A program made the position numbers and the translations under genes. The notes under the pieces are model-generated. The model made no database searches. It had not been told where the DNA came from and worked only from the letters and a program-made list of their open reading frames with translations. Of a DNA stretch of 64,000 nucleotides, positions 44,171-53,239 are shown piece by piece; the first letter of the stretch is position 1; the number at the start of each line of letters is the position of its first letter. Origin of the DNA: Sva-07 sp963715825 (lineage in GTDB: Bacteria > Actinomycetota > Acidimicrobiia > Acidimicrobiales > Ilumatobacteraceae); contig CAVQSI010000020.1 of the NCBI GenBank assembly GCA_963715825.1, positions 62,001-126,000 on the forward strand. Reading direction: 5' to 3'.

Positions 44171-44187
44171 TGTGTCATTCTGTCACA
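44171..44187. promoter_or_regulatory. Imperfect palindrome, candidate antitoxin operator
   Basis: TGTGTCATTCTGTCACA has symmetric ends (TGTG/CACA) and 12 of 17 positions matching its complement. It lies just before the antitoxin start, where autoregulatory operators of toxin-antitoxin operons sit. Confidence 0.4.
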
Positions 44188-44189
44188 CG

Positions 44190-44450
44190 CTGATGCGGAT
44201 TGCCACGTCACGGCCTCTGGGAGCGCAAACAGGGTCCAGGACCCGTCGATCCCCTCCAACTCGTGCGGCCCACGGTCTTCGAGTTCGTGAGATGATCCGA
44301 ACAGCATGTCCCTGATCGTCGAGGACACCAGGTGTCGTGATCACGATGTCGCCGGGTCGCAGCACGACCGACTCCCACTGCCGCGGCGCCGAGTGCACCG
44401 TGGTCCACTCTCGCTGCGGTGGTCGGACGCCCATCGACCGAACGATCAGC
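44190..44450 (-). pseudogene. Decayed fragment of a class III cyclase domain
   Basis: On the minus strand VSSTIRDMLFGSSHELEDRGPHELEGIDGSWTLFALPEA is the C-terminal end of a cyclase domain (compare the usual VSxTVRDLxxGSG...FEDRGxHxLKGVPGxWxLFA). About one frame away, further upstream, REWTTVHSAPRQWESVVLRPGDIVIT matches the preceding VHxxARxxxLAxPGExLVS segment. Start, metal-binding Asp motifs and any ATPase domain are absent. It lies back to back with the start of the intact cyclase gene at 44511 and is probably what remains of a fifth copy. Confidence 0.7.
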
Positions 44451-44510
44451 GCGGTGAGCGCCGTTCGACCGGTCTCCCGACGGCGACGAGGCTGTGGGAA
44501 GCTGTCGTTC

Positions 44511-44753
44511 ATGGGTGGGCAACCGTCGGGCACGGTGACGTTTCTGTTCACCGACGTCGAAGGGTCCACTCGCCTGTGGGCTGCTGACGCAGAGGCGATG
44601 TCCGCGTCGCTGTTGGTTCACGATTCGATCCTGCGCGACGCGATCGAAGCCGAGGGCGGCTATGTGTTCACCACGGCGGGTGACTCGTTCGCGGCGGCGT
44701 TCTCGAAGGCGTCCGATGCAGTGAGCGCGGCGGAGCGGATTCAGGCTGCCTGA
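44511..44753 (+). CDS. Cyclase-STAND regulator 2, N-terminal fragment before a frameshift
   Basis: ATG at 44511 opens MGGQPSGTVTFLFTDVEGSTRLWAADAEAM (first metal Asp of a class III cyclase) and EGGYVFTTAGDSFAAAF (second metal Asp), then stops at 44753 after ERIQAA. The next frame continues LTDVAWPGPALRVRIGVHLGEAEERGGDYFG without a gap if one C is added at about 44750. This is therefore the 5' part of the gene described at 44780-47185, not a separate protein. Confidence 0.8.
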   Translation: MGGQPSGTVTFLFTDVEGSTRLWAADAEAMSASLLVHDSILRDAIEAEGGYVFTTAGDSFAAAFSKASDAVSAAERIQAA

Positions 44754-44779
44754 CGGATGTTGCCTGGCCGGGACCCGCG

Positions 44780-47185
44780 TTGCGGGTGCGGATCGGAGTG
44801 CACCTCGGTGAAGCGGAGGAGCGCGGCGGCGACTACTTCGGTCCGGTCGTCAACACGACCGCTCGCGTGGAGGCCGCCGGCCACGGTGGGCAGACAGTGA
44901 TCACCGACACGGTGCGCGTCGCCGCACGGATCGACGCGACGGATCTGGGCGTACATCGGTTGCGCGACGTCGACGAACCGATGCATCTGTTCCAGATCGG
45001 CGATGGTGTGTTCCCACCGTTGCGAGCGCTGGCCAACGCTCCCGAGACCAACCTCCCCGCACGGCCGAACCGGCTGATCGGCAGGGCCGCCGAGGTGGCC
45101 GAGGTACGACAACTCTTGACCGCGCACCGGTTGGTGACCCTGTCGGCGGTGGGAGGTTCGGGCAAGACGCGCCTCGCGATCGCAGTCGGCGAGGAGGAGT
45201 TGCACCACCGTTCCGGCGGCGTGTGGTTCGTCGACCTGACCTCGGTGATGAACCCCGCCGAGATCGCTGCCGCCGTCGCCGCTGCGACCGGGCTGCGCCT
45301 CACCAGTGGGGATGCGACCTCACAGGTGGTGGCGTTCTTCGCCGACAAGGCCGCGCTGGTGATCCTGGACAACTGCGAGCACGTGATCGACGGCTGCGCC
45401 GAGTTCGTCGAGGCGATGCTGGCGTCGCCGGGGGCCACCGCCATGTTGGCCACCAGCCGCGAGGCGCTCGACGTCGACGGTGAGCGGCTGATGCATGTGG
45501 GCTCGCTCACCACCCGCGATGACGACACGAGTGGGACCGTTTCCCCGGCGGTCGAGCTGTTCGTCGAGCGAGCCACTGCGATCGATCCCGGTTTCACGAT
45601 GACGGACGACGACGGATCGATCGTGACCGAGTTGTGCGCACGGTTGGACGGGATGCCCTTGGCGATCGAATTGGCCGCGGCCCGAGTGACCGTGATGTCG
45701 CCGGCCGAGCTGCTGGCCGGACTCGACGATCGGTTCAACCTGCTGTCGGGCGGTAGGCGGCGCCAACGCCAGCGAACCCTGGAGGCGACCCTCGACTGGA
45801 GCTACGACCTGCTCGATGCCGAACAACAGCGGGTGTTCCGATCGTTGGGGGTGTTCGTCGGCGGCTTCGATCTCGACGCGGTCGCGGCGGTCGCAGCGAT
45901 GTCCCGTCCCCAGGCCCTCGATGCGATCGAGGATCTCGTGGCCAAGTCGCTGATCGTGCGCGTCCGCGAAGGCGACACGGCACGGTTCACACTGCTCGAA
46001 ACGCTGAAGGCCTACGCCGAGGATCGGCTCGTTCGGACCGACGAAGCCGCATCCACACGGGATCGTCACGCCGGGCACTTCCACGGTCTTGCGGCGGCTG
46101 CTGGCCGAGCGATCGCCTCTGACGTGCGAGTCGGCGAACGGCTCCGGTCCGACCGCTCCAACCTCACCGCGGCCTTCGACTGGTTGGCCTCGAATCATCG
46201 GTGGACCCACGCTGGCGAGCTGCTCCTCGGAGGGTTGGGCGCATACGAGAACTACGGCCACGGGACCGAAGCGCTGACGCTCTTCGACCGTTGCGAAACG
46301 CCCCTCGACCAGGTCGACGTCGAGCTCGCAGACTGCCTGAGAGCAGCGATCACGAACACACTCATCCTGCTCGCCGAGTTCACCAGAGTGCTCGAGGTTG
46401 CACGATTGCTGCAGGGCTCGGCGCTCCCCGCCTGCCGCGTGGTCGGCTCAGGCTGTTTGGGGTTCATCTTGGCAATCCGGTCACCCGACGTAGCGGCGCG
46501 TCAGCTCGAGCGGGGTCGTCAGGATCTCGCTCTCGCGCATGCCGAGCAGCCAGGGCTGAACAGCAACCTCGCGGACAGCCTTCTCAGGTCGATGGAAGCC
46601 ATGGTCTTGATCTACGCGGGCGACTACCGCGCGGCGCTCGCCTGTGCGGCTGAGATCCCCCAGGATTCCGACCAGTACGGGCGTCGCACCGTCGACGACG
46701 GCATCCGGATCTACGTCGTTGCGGGCCTGCACCTCCTCGTCGGAGATCCGGCGACGACGCTCGAACAGCTCGAATCACTCGGCGACTACCCCTTTCCCTA
46801 CGAGATCGAGGGCTTCCGGGCCCTCGCACATCTGGCGCTCGGCGACCTCGACACGGCCCGCACGGAGATCCGACTCCACGCAGAAGCGGCGATGGTCGGC
46901 CGCCTCAGCATGCAGGCCAACGACACCACGCTCCTGCTCGCCGCGCTCGCCGATGCCGAAGGCGAGCGGGAGCTGGCCGCCGAGCTGATCCTCGAGATGG
47001 GCACGGGACGGTCGCCGATCACCATCAAGTACGGCGAGGAACTGGCCAAGCGGCTCGGGGTCGGGGACCCCTACGCCGACCAGTTCCCCATCGGACCCAC
47101 CGGCGACTATCTCGGCGTCGACCGGGCGATGGCCGCGGTCCGCAAGGAAGCTGCTCGACGCGGGTGGATCGATGCGTCGGCATAG
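44780..47185 (+). CDS. Cyclase-STAND regulator 2, main part
   Basis: 801 codons continuing the gene that starts at 44511. It holds the end of the class III cyclase domain (RIGVHLGEAEERGGDYFGPVVNTTARVEAAGHGGQ, transition-state Asn/Arg present), a STAND/NB-ARC-like ATPase (P-loop SAVGGSGKTRLA, Walker B LVILDNCEHVID, TSREALDVDGE, GMPLAIELAAARV, RTLEATLDWSYDLL) and a helical C-terminal region of ~400 residues with TPR-like helices. Together with the upstream piece it would be about 890 residues. Domain order equals the two following genes, so the three arose by tandem duplication. Output and ligand unknown. Confidence 0.87.
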   Translation: MRVRIGVHLGEAEERGGDYFGPVVNTTARVEAAGHGGQTVITDTVRVAARIDATDLGVHRLRDVDEPMHLFQIGDGVFPPLRALANAPETNLPARPNRLIGRAAEVAEVRQLLTAHRLVTLSAVGGSGKTRLAIAVGEEELHHRSGGVWFVDLTSVMNPAEIAAAVAAATGLRLTSGDATSQVVAFFADKAALVILDNCEHVIDGCAEFVEAMLASPGATAMLATSREALDVDGERLMHVGSLTTRDDDTSGTVSPAVELFVERATAIDPGFTMTDDDGSIVTELCARLDGMPLAIELAAARVTVMSPAELLAGLDDRFNLLSGGRRRQRQRTLEATLDWSYDLLDAEQQRVFRSLGVFVGGFDLDAVAAVAAMSRPQALDAIEDLVAKSLIVRVREGDTARFTLLETLKAYAEDRLVRTDEAASTRDRHAGHFHGLAAAAGRAIASDVRVGERLRSDRSNLTAAFDWLASNHRWTHAGELLLGGLGAYENYGHGTEALTLFDRCETPLDQVDVELADCLRAAITNTLILLAEFTRVLEVARLLQGSALPACRVVGSGCLGFILAIRSPDVAARQLERGRQDLALAHAEQPGLNSNLADSLLRSMEAMVLIYAGDYRAALACAAEIPQDSDQYGRRTVDDGIRIYVVAGLHLLVGDPATTLEQLESLGDYPFPYEIEGFRALAHLALGDLDTARTEIRLHAEAAMVGRLSMQANDTTLLLAALADAEGERELAAELILEMGTGRSPITIKYGEELAKRLGVGDPYADQFPIGPTGDYLGVDRAMAAVRKEAARRGWIDASA

Positions 47186-47200
47186 CGAGAGGAGAACGTC

Positions 47201-49867
47201 GTGCCGAAGGTCTTCCTGATGACCGACGTCGTCGGTTCCACCGGGCTCTGGGAGAAGCACGAGTCGGCGATGCCGAAGGTGCTGGCCCGCCACGACGACA
47301 TCGTGCACGGTGCCGTGGCGGCAGCGGGTGGCCGGATGTTCAAGCACACCGGCGACGGCATGATCGCCGCCTTCGACGACGCCGAGCCGGCACTGATCGC
47401 CGCACGAGCCGCTGGCGGTGGCCTGGCTGCGGAGTCGTGGCCGATCTCCGATGGGATCAGGATCCGGACTTCGCTGCACAGCGGGCCGGCGACGGAACGA
47501 GACGGTGACTTCTTCGGTCCGGCGCTGAACCGCCTCGCACGAATCAACGGTGCCGCCCACCCCGACCAGATCGTGGCCTCCGACCTGGTGTACCGACTGA
47601 TTCCGGATGTGGCGGGCGTCGACCTCGGTGAGCACCAACTGCGGGATCTCGGCGAGCGGGTCAGGCTCTGGCAGCTCGACGAGGGCGAGCATCCGCCGCT
47701 GCGGTCGATGCGTGCGGACTTGAACAACCTGCCGGTGCAGCTCACCGAGTTCATCGGTCGGCGCGCCGAGGTCGAGCAGCTCGATCGGCTGTTGGCCGAC
47801 CATCGGTTGGTGACCGTCAGCGGCATGGGGGGTTGCGGCAAGACCCGGATCGCGCTCGAGGTGGCCGCCGACGTGAGCGCCCGCTACGACGGGGGAACCT
47901 GGCTGGCCGATCTCCGTTCCGCCAGCGATCCGGACGAGATCGTCCAGCAGGTGGCGGTGGCGATCGGCCTGGTCGGCGGGAGCGCAACCGAGGGCAGCGG
48001 CCAGTTGGCCGATCTGGTCGTCGAGTACGCCGACCGTGCACCGACGCTGGTCGTGCTCGACAACTGCGAACACCTGGTCGACGATGCGGCCGACGTTGCC
48101 GACGACCTGCTGCGCCGGTCGAAGTCGCTCACGATCCTGGCGACGAGTCGCGAGGCGCTCGGCACCGAGGGCGAGCGGGTGTGGCGGATCCCGTCGATGG
48201 GCGCCGACTCGGGCGAGGCGCGCGAGCTCTTTCTCGCACGCGCCACGGCGGCGTCGTCCGATTTCGTCATCGGCGACGACGGTGTGGAGCTCGTCGACCG
48301 GATCTGTGCGCAGCTCGATGGCATCCCGCTCGCGATCGAACTGGCGGCGGCGAGAGTCGGCCACCTCTCGCTCGCCGAACTCGAAGCCGGGCTCGACGAA
48401 CGCTTCTCACTGCTGTCGGGCGGGCGTCGGGCGCGTCGTCAACGTCAGCAGACCCTCCAGGCGATGATGGACTGGAGCTGGGATCTGCTCGACGACGACG
48501 AGCGGCGGATGCTCACCGAGCTCGCCGTGTTCCGTGGAGGTTTCGACGTCCGCGGCGTCGACGAGGTGTGTGCGGCTCCGCAGGCAGGTTCGCGGTTCGA
48601 CGTGCTGACCGGCTTGGTCGACCGCTCGCTGGTGCAGGTCACCGCAGACTCGGGAGCGACGAGCCGGTACCAGTTGTTGGAGACCGTGCGGCTCTACGGC
48701 CTCGACCGTCTCGCCGCCGCCGGCACGGCCGACGACGTTCGCGATCGTCACGCCGCCTGGATCCGTACGCACTGCTCATGTCTGTCGACGTCACTCACCT
48801 GGGATCCCGCCGAGGTGCTCTACTGGTACCGCAATGTCGACAACGTGTTGGCCGCCGCCGATTGGTTCGCGCGCAGCGGCGACGTGATCGCAGTGGCCGA
48901 GGTCCTGTCGGGGCGAATCGGCCTGTTCAACGGTGAACGCAACGTCGACGGCGCCCGCTGGTTCACACCAGCGCTCGTCAGCGACGAGCGGCTTCCCTAC
49001 GACGTGGCGCTTGCCGTAGCGCTCGCGGCGAGTCAGACGGCGGTTTTCGCCGGCGACTACGTCGCTGCACGAGCATTCGCTCAGCGAGGGCTGGCGTTGG
49101 TCGACGCGATCGATCAGCGCCCGGCGTCGGACATCACCCGGTTCTGGGCAGCGCAGACCTGCGGCTTCTCCGGCACGCTGGCCGTGGGCACCGACCTCGA
49201 TCATGCTCGCATGCTGCTTGCTCGCGGACGTGCGCTCGCCGACGGCGTGCTCGACGACTTTCCGGCTGCGTCGGTCCTCGTCGGACTGATCGCGCTGGCC
49301 GACAACGATTTCGAGGCGGCAGTCGCTGCGACGGACCTCACGTTCGACGACCTTCTCTTCGAAATCCCGTCCCTCGGGGTCATCCGGATGACGCGGGCGA
49401 TGGCCCTGTCGTGGTTGGGGCGTCACGACGAGGCGCTCGTGGCCTGCACCGTCAACGGCGACGTGGGGGCGATCGGGACGCGCATGCCGAACTCTGTCGG
49501 GTCCGCGCAGGTGGCCTGGGTGCTGCTCCGGGCAGGCCGCGTACAGGAGGCGCTCGACCTCATCGCTCGACCGTCACGGCTCGCGATCGGCGCCGCCGTC
49601 GAGCAATGGCGACTCGGCCGGGCCCTCTTCCTCGCCGAATACGTGATGGAGAACGATCCGGAGTTGGCGGTGCGGCTCGTCGGTTGCGTACCGCAGTCCC
49701 CCACCATCACGCTCGGCCTGCGCCGCGCCGATCTGCTGGCACGGGTGGAGGGACGAACCGACCGGTCGATCGACGAGCTGCTCGCCGCCGGAGCCGCGGC
49801 GGGTGAGGACGCCGCCGTCGCCGAAGCCCACGCACTCGTCCGCGCCGACGGCCTGCGTGTCGACTGA
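47201..49867 (+). CDS. Cyclase-STAND regulator 3
   Basis: An 888-residue protein. Cyclase domain 1-~170: FLMTDVVGSTGLWEKHE, FKHTGDGMIAAF and ALNRLARINGAAH (catalytic Asp, Asp, Asn, Arg all present). ATPase ~185-500: GRRAEVEQLDRLL, P-loop GMGGCGKTRIA (about residue 207), LVVLDNCEHLVDD, TSREALGTEGERV, GIPLAIELAAARV, QQTLQAMMDWSWDLL. The C-terminal ~390 residues are helical repeats. GTG start, preceded by GAGAGGAG, only 15 bases after the previous gene. In the cyclase part, TSLHSGPATERDGDFFG replaces the usual GxHxGExxxRxGDYFG. Confidence 0.9.
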   Translation: MPKVFLMTDVVGSTGLWEKHESAMPKVLARHDDIVHGAVAAAGGRMFKHTGDGMIAAFDDAEPALIAARAAGGGLAAESWPISDGIRIRTSLHSGPATERDGDFFGPALNRLARINGAAHPDQIVASDLVYRLIPDVAGVDLGEHQLRDLGERVRLWQLDEGEHPPLRSMRADLNNLPVQLTEFIGRRAEVEQLDRLLADHRLVTVSGMGGCGKTRIALEVAADVSARYDGGTWLADLRSASDPDEIVQQVAVAIGLVGGSATEGSGQLADLVVEYADRAPTLVVLDNCEHLVDDAADVADDLLRRSKSLTILATSREALGTEGERVWRIPSMGADSGEARELFLARATAASSDFVIGDDGVELVDRICAQLDGIPLAIELAAARVGHLSLAELEAGLDERFSLLSGGRRARRQRQQTLQAMMDWSWDLLDDDERRMLTELAVFRGGFDVRGVDEVCAAPQAGSRFDVLTGLVDRSLVQVTADSGATSRYQLLETVRLYGLDRLAAAGTADDVRDRHAAWIRTHCSCLSTSLTWDPAEVLYWYRNVDNVLAAADWFARSGDVIAVAEVLSGRIGLFNGERNVDGARWFTPALVSDERLPYDVALAVALAASQTAVFAGDYVAARAFAQRGLALVDAIDQRPASDITRFWAAQTCGFSGTLAVGTDLDHARMLLARGRALADGVLDDFPAASVLVGLIALADNDFEAAVAATDLTFDDLLFEIPSLGVIRMTRAMALSWLGRHDEALVACTVNGDVGAIGTRMPNSVGSAQVAWVLLRAGRVQEALDLIARPSRLAIGAAVEQWRLGRALFLAEYVMENDPELAVRLVGCVPQSPTITLGLRRADLLARVEGRTDRSIDELLAAGAAAGEDAAVAEAHALVRADGLRVD

Positions 49868-49920
49868 CAGCGTGAGTGCCTCGCCGCCGTGCCGATGCGC
49901 CGTGTCGTACCATCCACCGG

Positions 49921-52644
49921 GTGACACAGCGCGAGCAGCCCGGCGGCGTCCCGACGGGAACGGTGTCGTTCCTGTTCACCGACGTCGAGGGTTCGACGCG
50001 GCTGTGGCAGCAGCACCCCGCGGAGATGGCTGCGGCGTTGGAGCGCCACGACAGCATCGTTCGACACGCGATCGACGCGAACGGCGGCTACGTGTTCTCC
50101 ACCGCCGGCGATGCGTTCGCTGCCGCGTTCCACACCGCCAACCAGGCGGTCGGTGCTGCCGTCACTGCCCAACGGGCCCTCCTCGACGAACCGTGGTCCG
50201 ACGGTGTGCGCATTCGTGTTCGGATGGGCATCCACACCGGCGAGGCGGTGGAGCGCGGCGGCGACTACTTCGGCTCCACGCTGAACCGCGGTGCCCGGGT
50301 GATGGCAGCCGGACACGGCGGCCAGATCTTGACGACTGCAACCGCACACGGCGCCCTCGACGGAACCGGCCTGACGTCGATCGACCTGGGCGAGCATGCG
50401 CTTCGCGACATCGACGGCGTCGAGCGCATCTTCCAGATCGTGGCCGACGGACTCGACGCCGAGTTTCCCGACATCCGCACCGCGACCGACGGCCGCGCAC
50501 ACCTCCCGACCCAACGTTCGAGTCTGGTGGGTCGCGACGACGACGTCGCCCACGTGCGTCGACGGCTCCTCGACGGGCGGCTCGTCACCCTCACCGGGGC
50601 GGGTGGTTGCGGTAAGACCCGACTCGCCATCGAAGTGGCGGGGCGAGAGAGTCAGGCGTTCGCCGACGGCGCGTTCTTCGTCGACCTGGCCCGCATCGGT
50701 GACGACGCCGAAGTCGCCGACGCGTTCGCAACCGGAATCGACTTCGTGCCGGACGCCTCGCTCCCGACGGTTCAGCAGATCCGACGGCGAATCGGATCGA
50801 AGTCGATGCTGCTGGTGGTCGACAACTGCGAGCACCTGATCGACGAGACGGCGGACCAGGTCGACGCGCTCCTCGCGACGTGTCCGAACCTTCGTGTTCT
50901 CGCGACCAGCCGGGAAGCGCTCGACGTCGACGGCGAGATCGTGGTCAGGGTGCAGTCGCTCGACGTCGAAGCCGGTGACGGCCGCTCCCCCGCCGTGCGT
51001 CTGTTCCTCGATCGGGCGACCGATGCCGGTGTCGATCTGCTGGCCGACGACGACGCGGTGATCGTTGCGATCTGCGAGCGCCTCGACGGTCTGCCGCTCG
51101 CGATCGAACTCGCCGCAGCGCGGGCGACGGTGCTGTCGCCGTCGCAGATCCTGGAACGGCTCACCGACCGCTTCACGCTGCTGACCGGCGGTCGCCGTCG
51201 TACCCGCGGCCGCCAGCAGACGCTCGAGGCAACCATCGACTGGAGCTACGACCTCCTGGACCCCGCCGAGCAGGACGCACTCCGCCGGATCTCGGTGCTG
51301 CCCGGCGCCTTCGACCTTGCGCTGGCGAGCGCGGTGCTCGAGGACTCTCCGGATCGCACCGTCGATCGGCTCGATGCACTCGTGGCCCGCTCGCTGCTCC
51401 ACACCGTGCGGAGCGATCAATCGGGCGAGGTCCGATATCGGCTGTTGGAGACGATCCGCGTCTACGCATACCAGCGTCTCGTCGACGACGGTGCCGCCGA
51501 GACGACGCGTGATCGGCATGCGCACCACCTCGTCGACCGGCTCGATGCCTACCCGACCGCCATGACGATGACGGCCGAGCATCACCTCCTCGCCGACGAC
51601 GCGCTGCTCGCGCTCGACTGGGCCCACGGTCGAGACGACCGGGTGTTGGGCGCCCGCCTCGTCGCTGGCGCGAGCCCGATCTTCATCGGGCGCGGCCTGA
51701 ACGACAAGGGCACCCAGCTCCACGAGTGGGCCGTCGAGGTCGATGACCCGATCCTGCGCAGCACGGTCCTCGCAAGTCACGGGCTGTTGGCGATGGCCAA
51801 CGCCGGTGATGTCGCAGGGCTCGCCCGTCGAGCCTTGGACACCGCTGATGATCGACCGTTCCCTCGGCGAGTCCAGTGCTACCTGATGCAGTCGCTCGCC
51901 GTGCTGTTCATCGATCCAGCCAGGGCCCAAGACTTCTTGCAACGCGCGCAGGACGATCCAGGAACACGCGGCTCGAGCATGAGCGATCAAGCGGGCATCG
52001 ATCTCTGGACGGCCGATCTGGCTCTGTGGCGGCGCGACTACCGGGCCGCACTCGACGTGAGCGCTCGACACCTGCACCGCCCCGATCTGGATCCATTGGT
52101 GGCGATGAACATTTTCGGGGCACACCTGCTTGCGGCGCTGCTGTGCGAGGAAGGCGGTGCTGTGCACCTGCACCTCACCGATCCCGACATCGACGCGATG
52201 CGACAACAGTGGATCGACGGTGCCCGCCGCGGCGAGCACTGGTTGCTCAGCTACGAGACGATCCGCTGCGCTGCGCTCGCCTGGACCGGCGACCTCCAGT
52301 CGGCGCGACGCAACCTCGCCGATGCCGTGGCGATGGTCGGTCCGGACGCGATGACCGGGGTCGACGGCGACTTGCTGGGGGCGTTCGCATGGGTGTGCCT
52401 CGCCGCCGGCGAGACAGACCGTGCCCGAGAACTCCTCGACGACACCTACGGAACTGCTCGATCGCCCAACACGCACATCTTGCTCACCGAGGCCCGAGAG
52501 CGTGCGAATGGGATCACCGATGCGACCGTGGACTCACGCTTCGCCGAACTCGTCCGCTGGCATCCGCTGCTCGGGACGATCACCTCCGAGCGGCGCACAC
52601 AACGCATGCTCGAGAGCGAACTCGACCGGCTCCACCTCACTTGA
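49921..52644 (+). CDS. Cyclase-STAND regulator 4
   Basis: A 907-residue protein with the same layout: cyclase domain (VSFLFTDVEGSTRLWQQHP, VFSTAGDAFAAAF, GIHTGEAVERGGDYFGSTLNRGARVMAAGHGGQ), STAND ATPase (GRDDDVAHVRRRL, P-loop TGAGGCGKTRLA, LLVVDNCEHLIDE, TSREALDVDGEIV, GLPLAIELAAARA, QQTLEATIDWSYDLL) and helical C-terminal repeats. All expected cyclase residues are present. GTG at 49921 is taken as the start because the family sequence begins there; the frame is open from 49876. It is 53 bases after regulator 3, so these genes may be co-transcribed. Confidence 0.9.
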   Translation: MTQREQPGGVPTGTVSFLFTDVEGSTRLWQQHPAEMAAALERHDSIVRHAIDANGGYVFSTAGDAFAAAFHTANQAVGAAVTAQRALLDEPWSDGVRIRVRMGIHTGEAVERGGDYFGSTLNRGARVMAAGHGGQILTTATAHGALDGTGLTSIDLGEHALRDIDGVERIFQIVADGLDAEFPDIRTATDGRAHLPTQRSSLVGRDDDVAHVRRRLLDGRLVTLTGAGGCGKTRLAIEVAGRESQAFADGAFFVDLARIGDDAEVADAFATGIDFVPDASLPTVQQIRRRIGSKSMLLVVDNCEHLIDETADQVDALLATCPNLRVLATSREALDVDGEIVVRVQSLDVEAGDGRSPAVRLFLDRATDAGVDLLADDDAVIVAICERLDGLPLAIELAAARATVLSPSQILERLTDRFTLLTGGRRRTRGRQQTLEATIDWSYDLLDPAEQDALRRISVLPGAFDLALASAVLEDSPDRTVDRLDALVARSLLHTVRSDQSGEVRYRLLETIRVYAYQRLVDDGAAETTRDRHAHHLVDRLDAYPTAMTMTAEHHLLADDALLALDWAHGRDDRVLGARLVAGASPIFIGRGLNDKGTQLHEWAVEVDDPILRSTVLASHGLLAMANAGDVAGLARRALDTADDRPFPRRVQCYLMQSLAVLFIDPARAQDFLQRAQDDPGTRGSSMSDQAGIDLWTADLALWRRDYRAALDVSARHLHRPDLDPLVAMNIFGAHLLAALLCEEGGAVHLHLTDPDIDAMRQQWIDGARRGEHWLLSYETIRCAALAWTGDLQSARRNLADAVAMVGPDAMTGVDGDLLGAFAWVCLAAGETDRARELLDDTYGTARSPNTHILLTEARERANGITDATVDSRFAELVRWHPLLGTITSERRTQRMLESELDRLHLT

Positions 52645-52855
52645 CAGGCACATCACCGCTGTTGGCGGGGCTCCCACCGAGAGCCGTTGGAGCGCCCCCT
52701 CGCACTCGCGCGCCGGCCAGCGCGAGCCGCTCCGCACCGAGAGATCGTCCACACGACGCGGTGATCGTCAGCCCAGCCGAGCAGTCGATGCGGGTCTCGT
52801 TGCGGGTGGGTGCCGACTCGCGGAGATCGGTGACGCCGATCGCAGGGTCCACTGC

Positions 52856-53035
52856 TCATCCACCCCTGCGGTTGTACATCCAGCCGAACACCGGGAACAC
52901 CCCGCCCAGCACACCCATCATCCACCACATGCCGGTGCCGGCACCGATGGCGGCGCCGGTTGCGACTCCCACCAGACCGCTGAGGAGCGGTGCCTGCCAC
53001 TCGGGTCGTGTCATCGGCTCGCTCTGATCGCTCAT
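52856..53035 (-). CDS. Small glycine-rich membrane protein
   Basis: A 59-residue protein (start at 53035, MSDQSEPMTRPEWQ) with a hydrophobic glycine-rich segment APLLSGLVGVATGAAIGAGTG and MWWMMGVLGGVFPVFGWMYN, likely a two-span hairpin, and a basic end NRRGG. GAGAAG lies upstream of the ATG. An in-frame start at 53143 would add an unlikely polar extension. No family recognised. Convergent with regulator 4; the 211 bases between them show nothing recognisable. Confidence 0.55.
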   Translation of the reverse strand: MSDQSEPMTRPEWQAPLLSGLVGVATGAAIGAGTGMWWMMGVLGGVFPVFGWMYNRRGG

Positions 53036-53239
53036 CGTGCGTTTCTTCTCGCCGGCCGCCGCGGACGGGTTCCGCTGCGGGATGTGTCCAGTGTCGAGTC
53101 CAGGTGTCCTGTTGTCATCGGCTCCGGAGATGATCCGGGTCATCTTCCGGGCCAGCGCCGATCAGCCCGCAAGCCGATACGAAGTCGCCATCGGCGACCA
53201 TTGGTAGCTCACTCGAACGGCGTGGGTTAGTTTGCTGAG

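Noticed and set aside
49423..52476. 1017-codon open frame on the minus strand
   Set aside because: Shadow of the cyclase-STAND regulators 3 and 4 in high-GC DNA; composition is Arg/Asp/Val-rich without any family motif.
53036..53143. N-terminal extension of the small membrane protein (start at 53143)
   Set aside because: The added 36 residues are polar and unlike the rest; a purine-rich site lies before the ATG at 53035.
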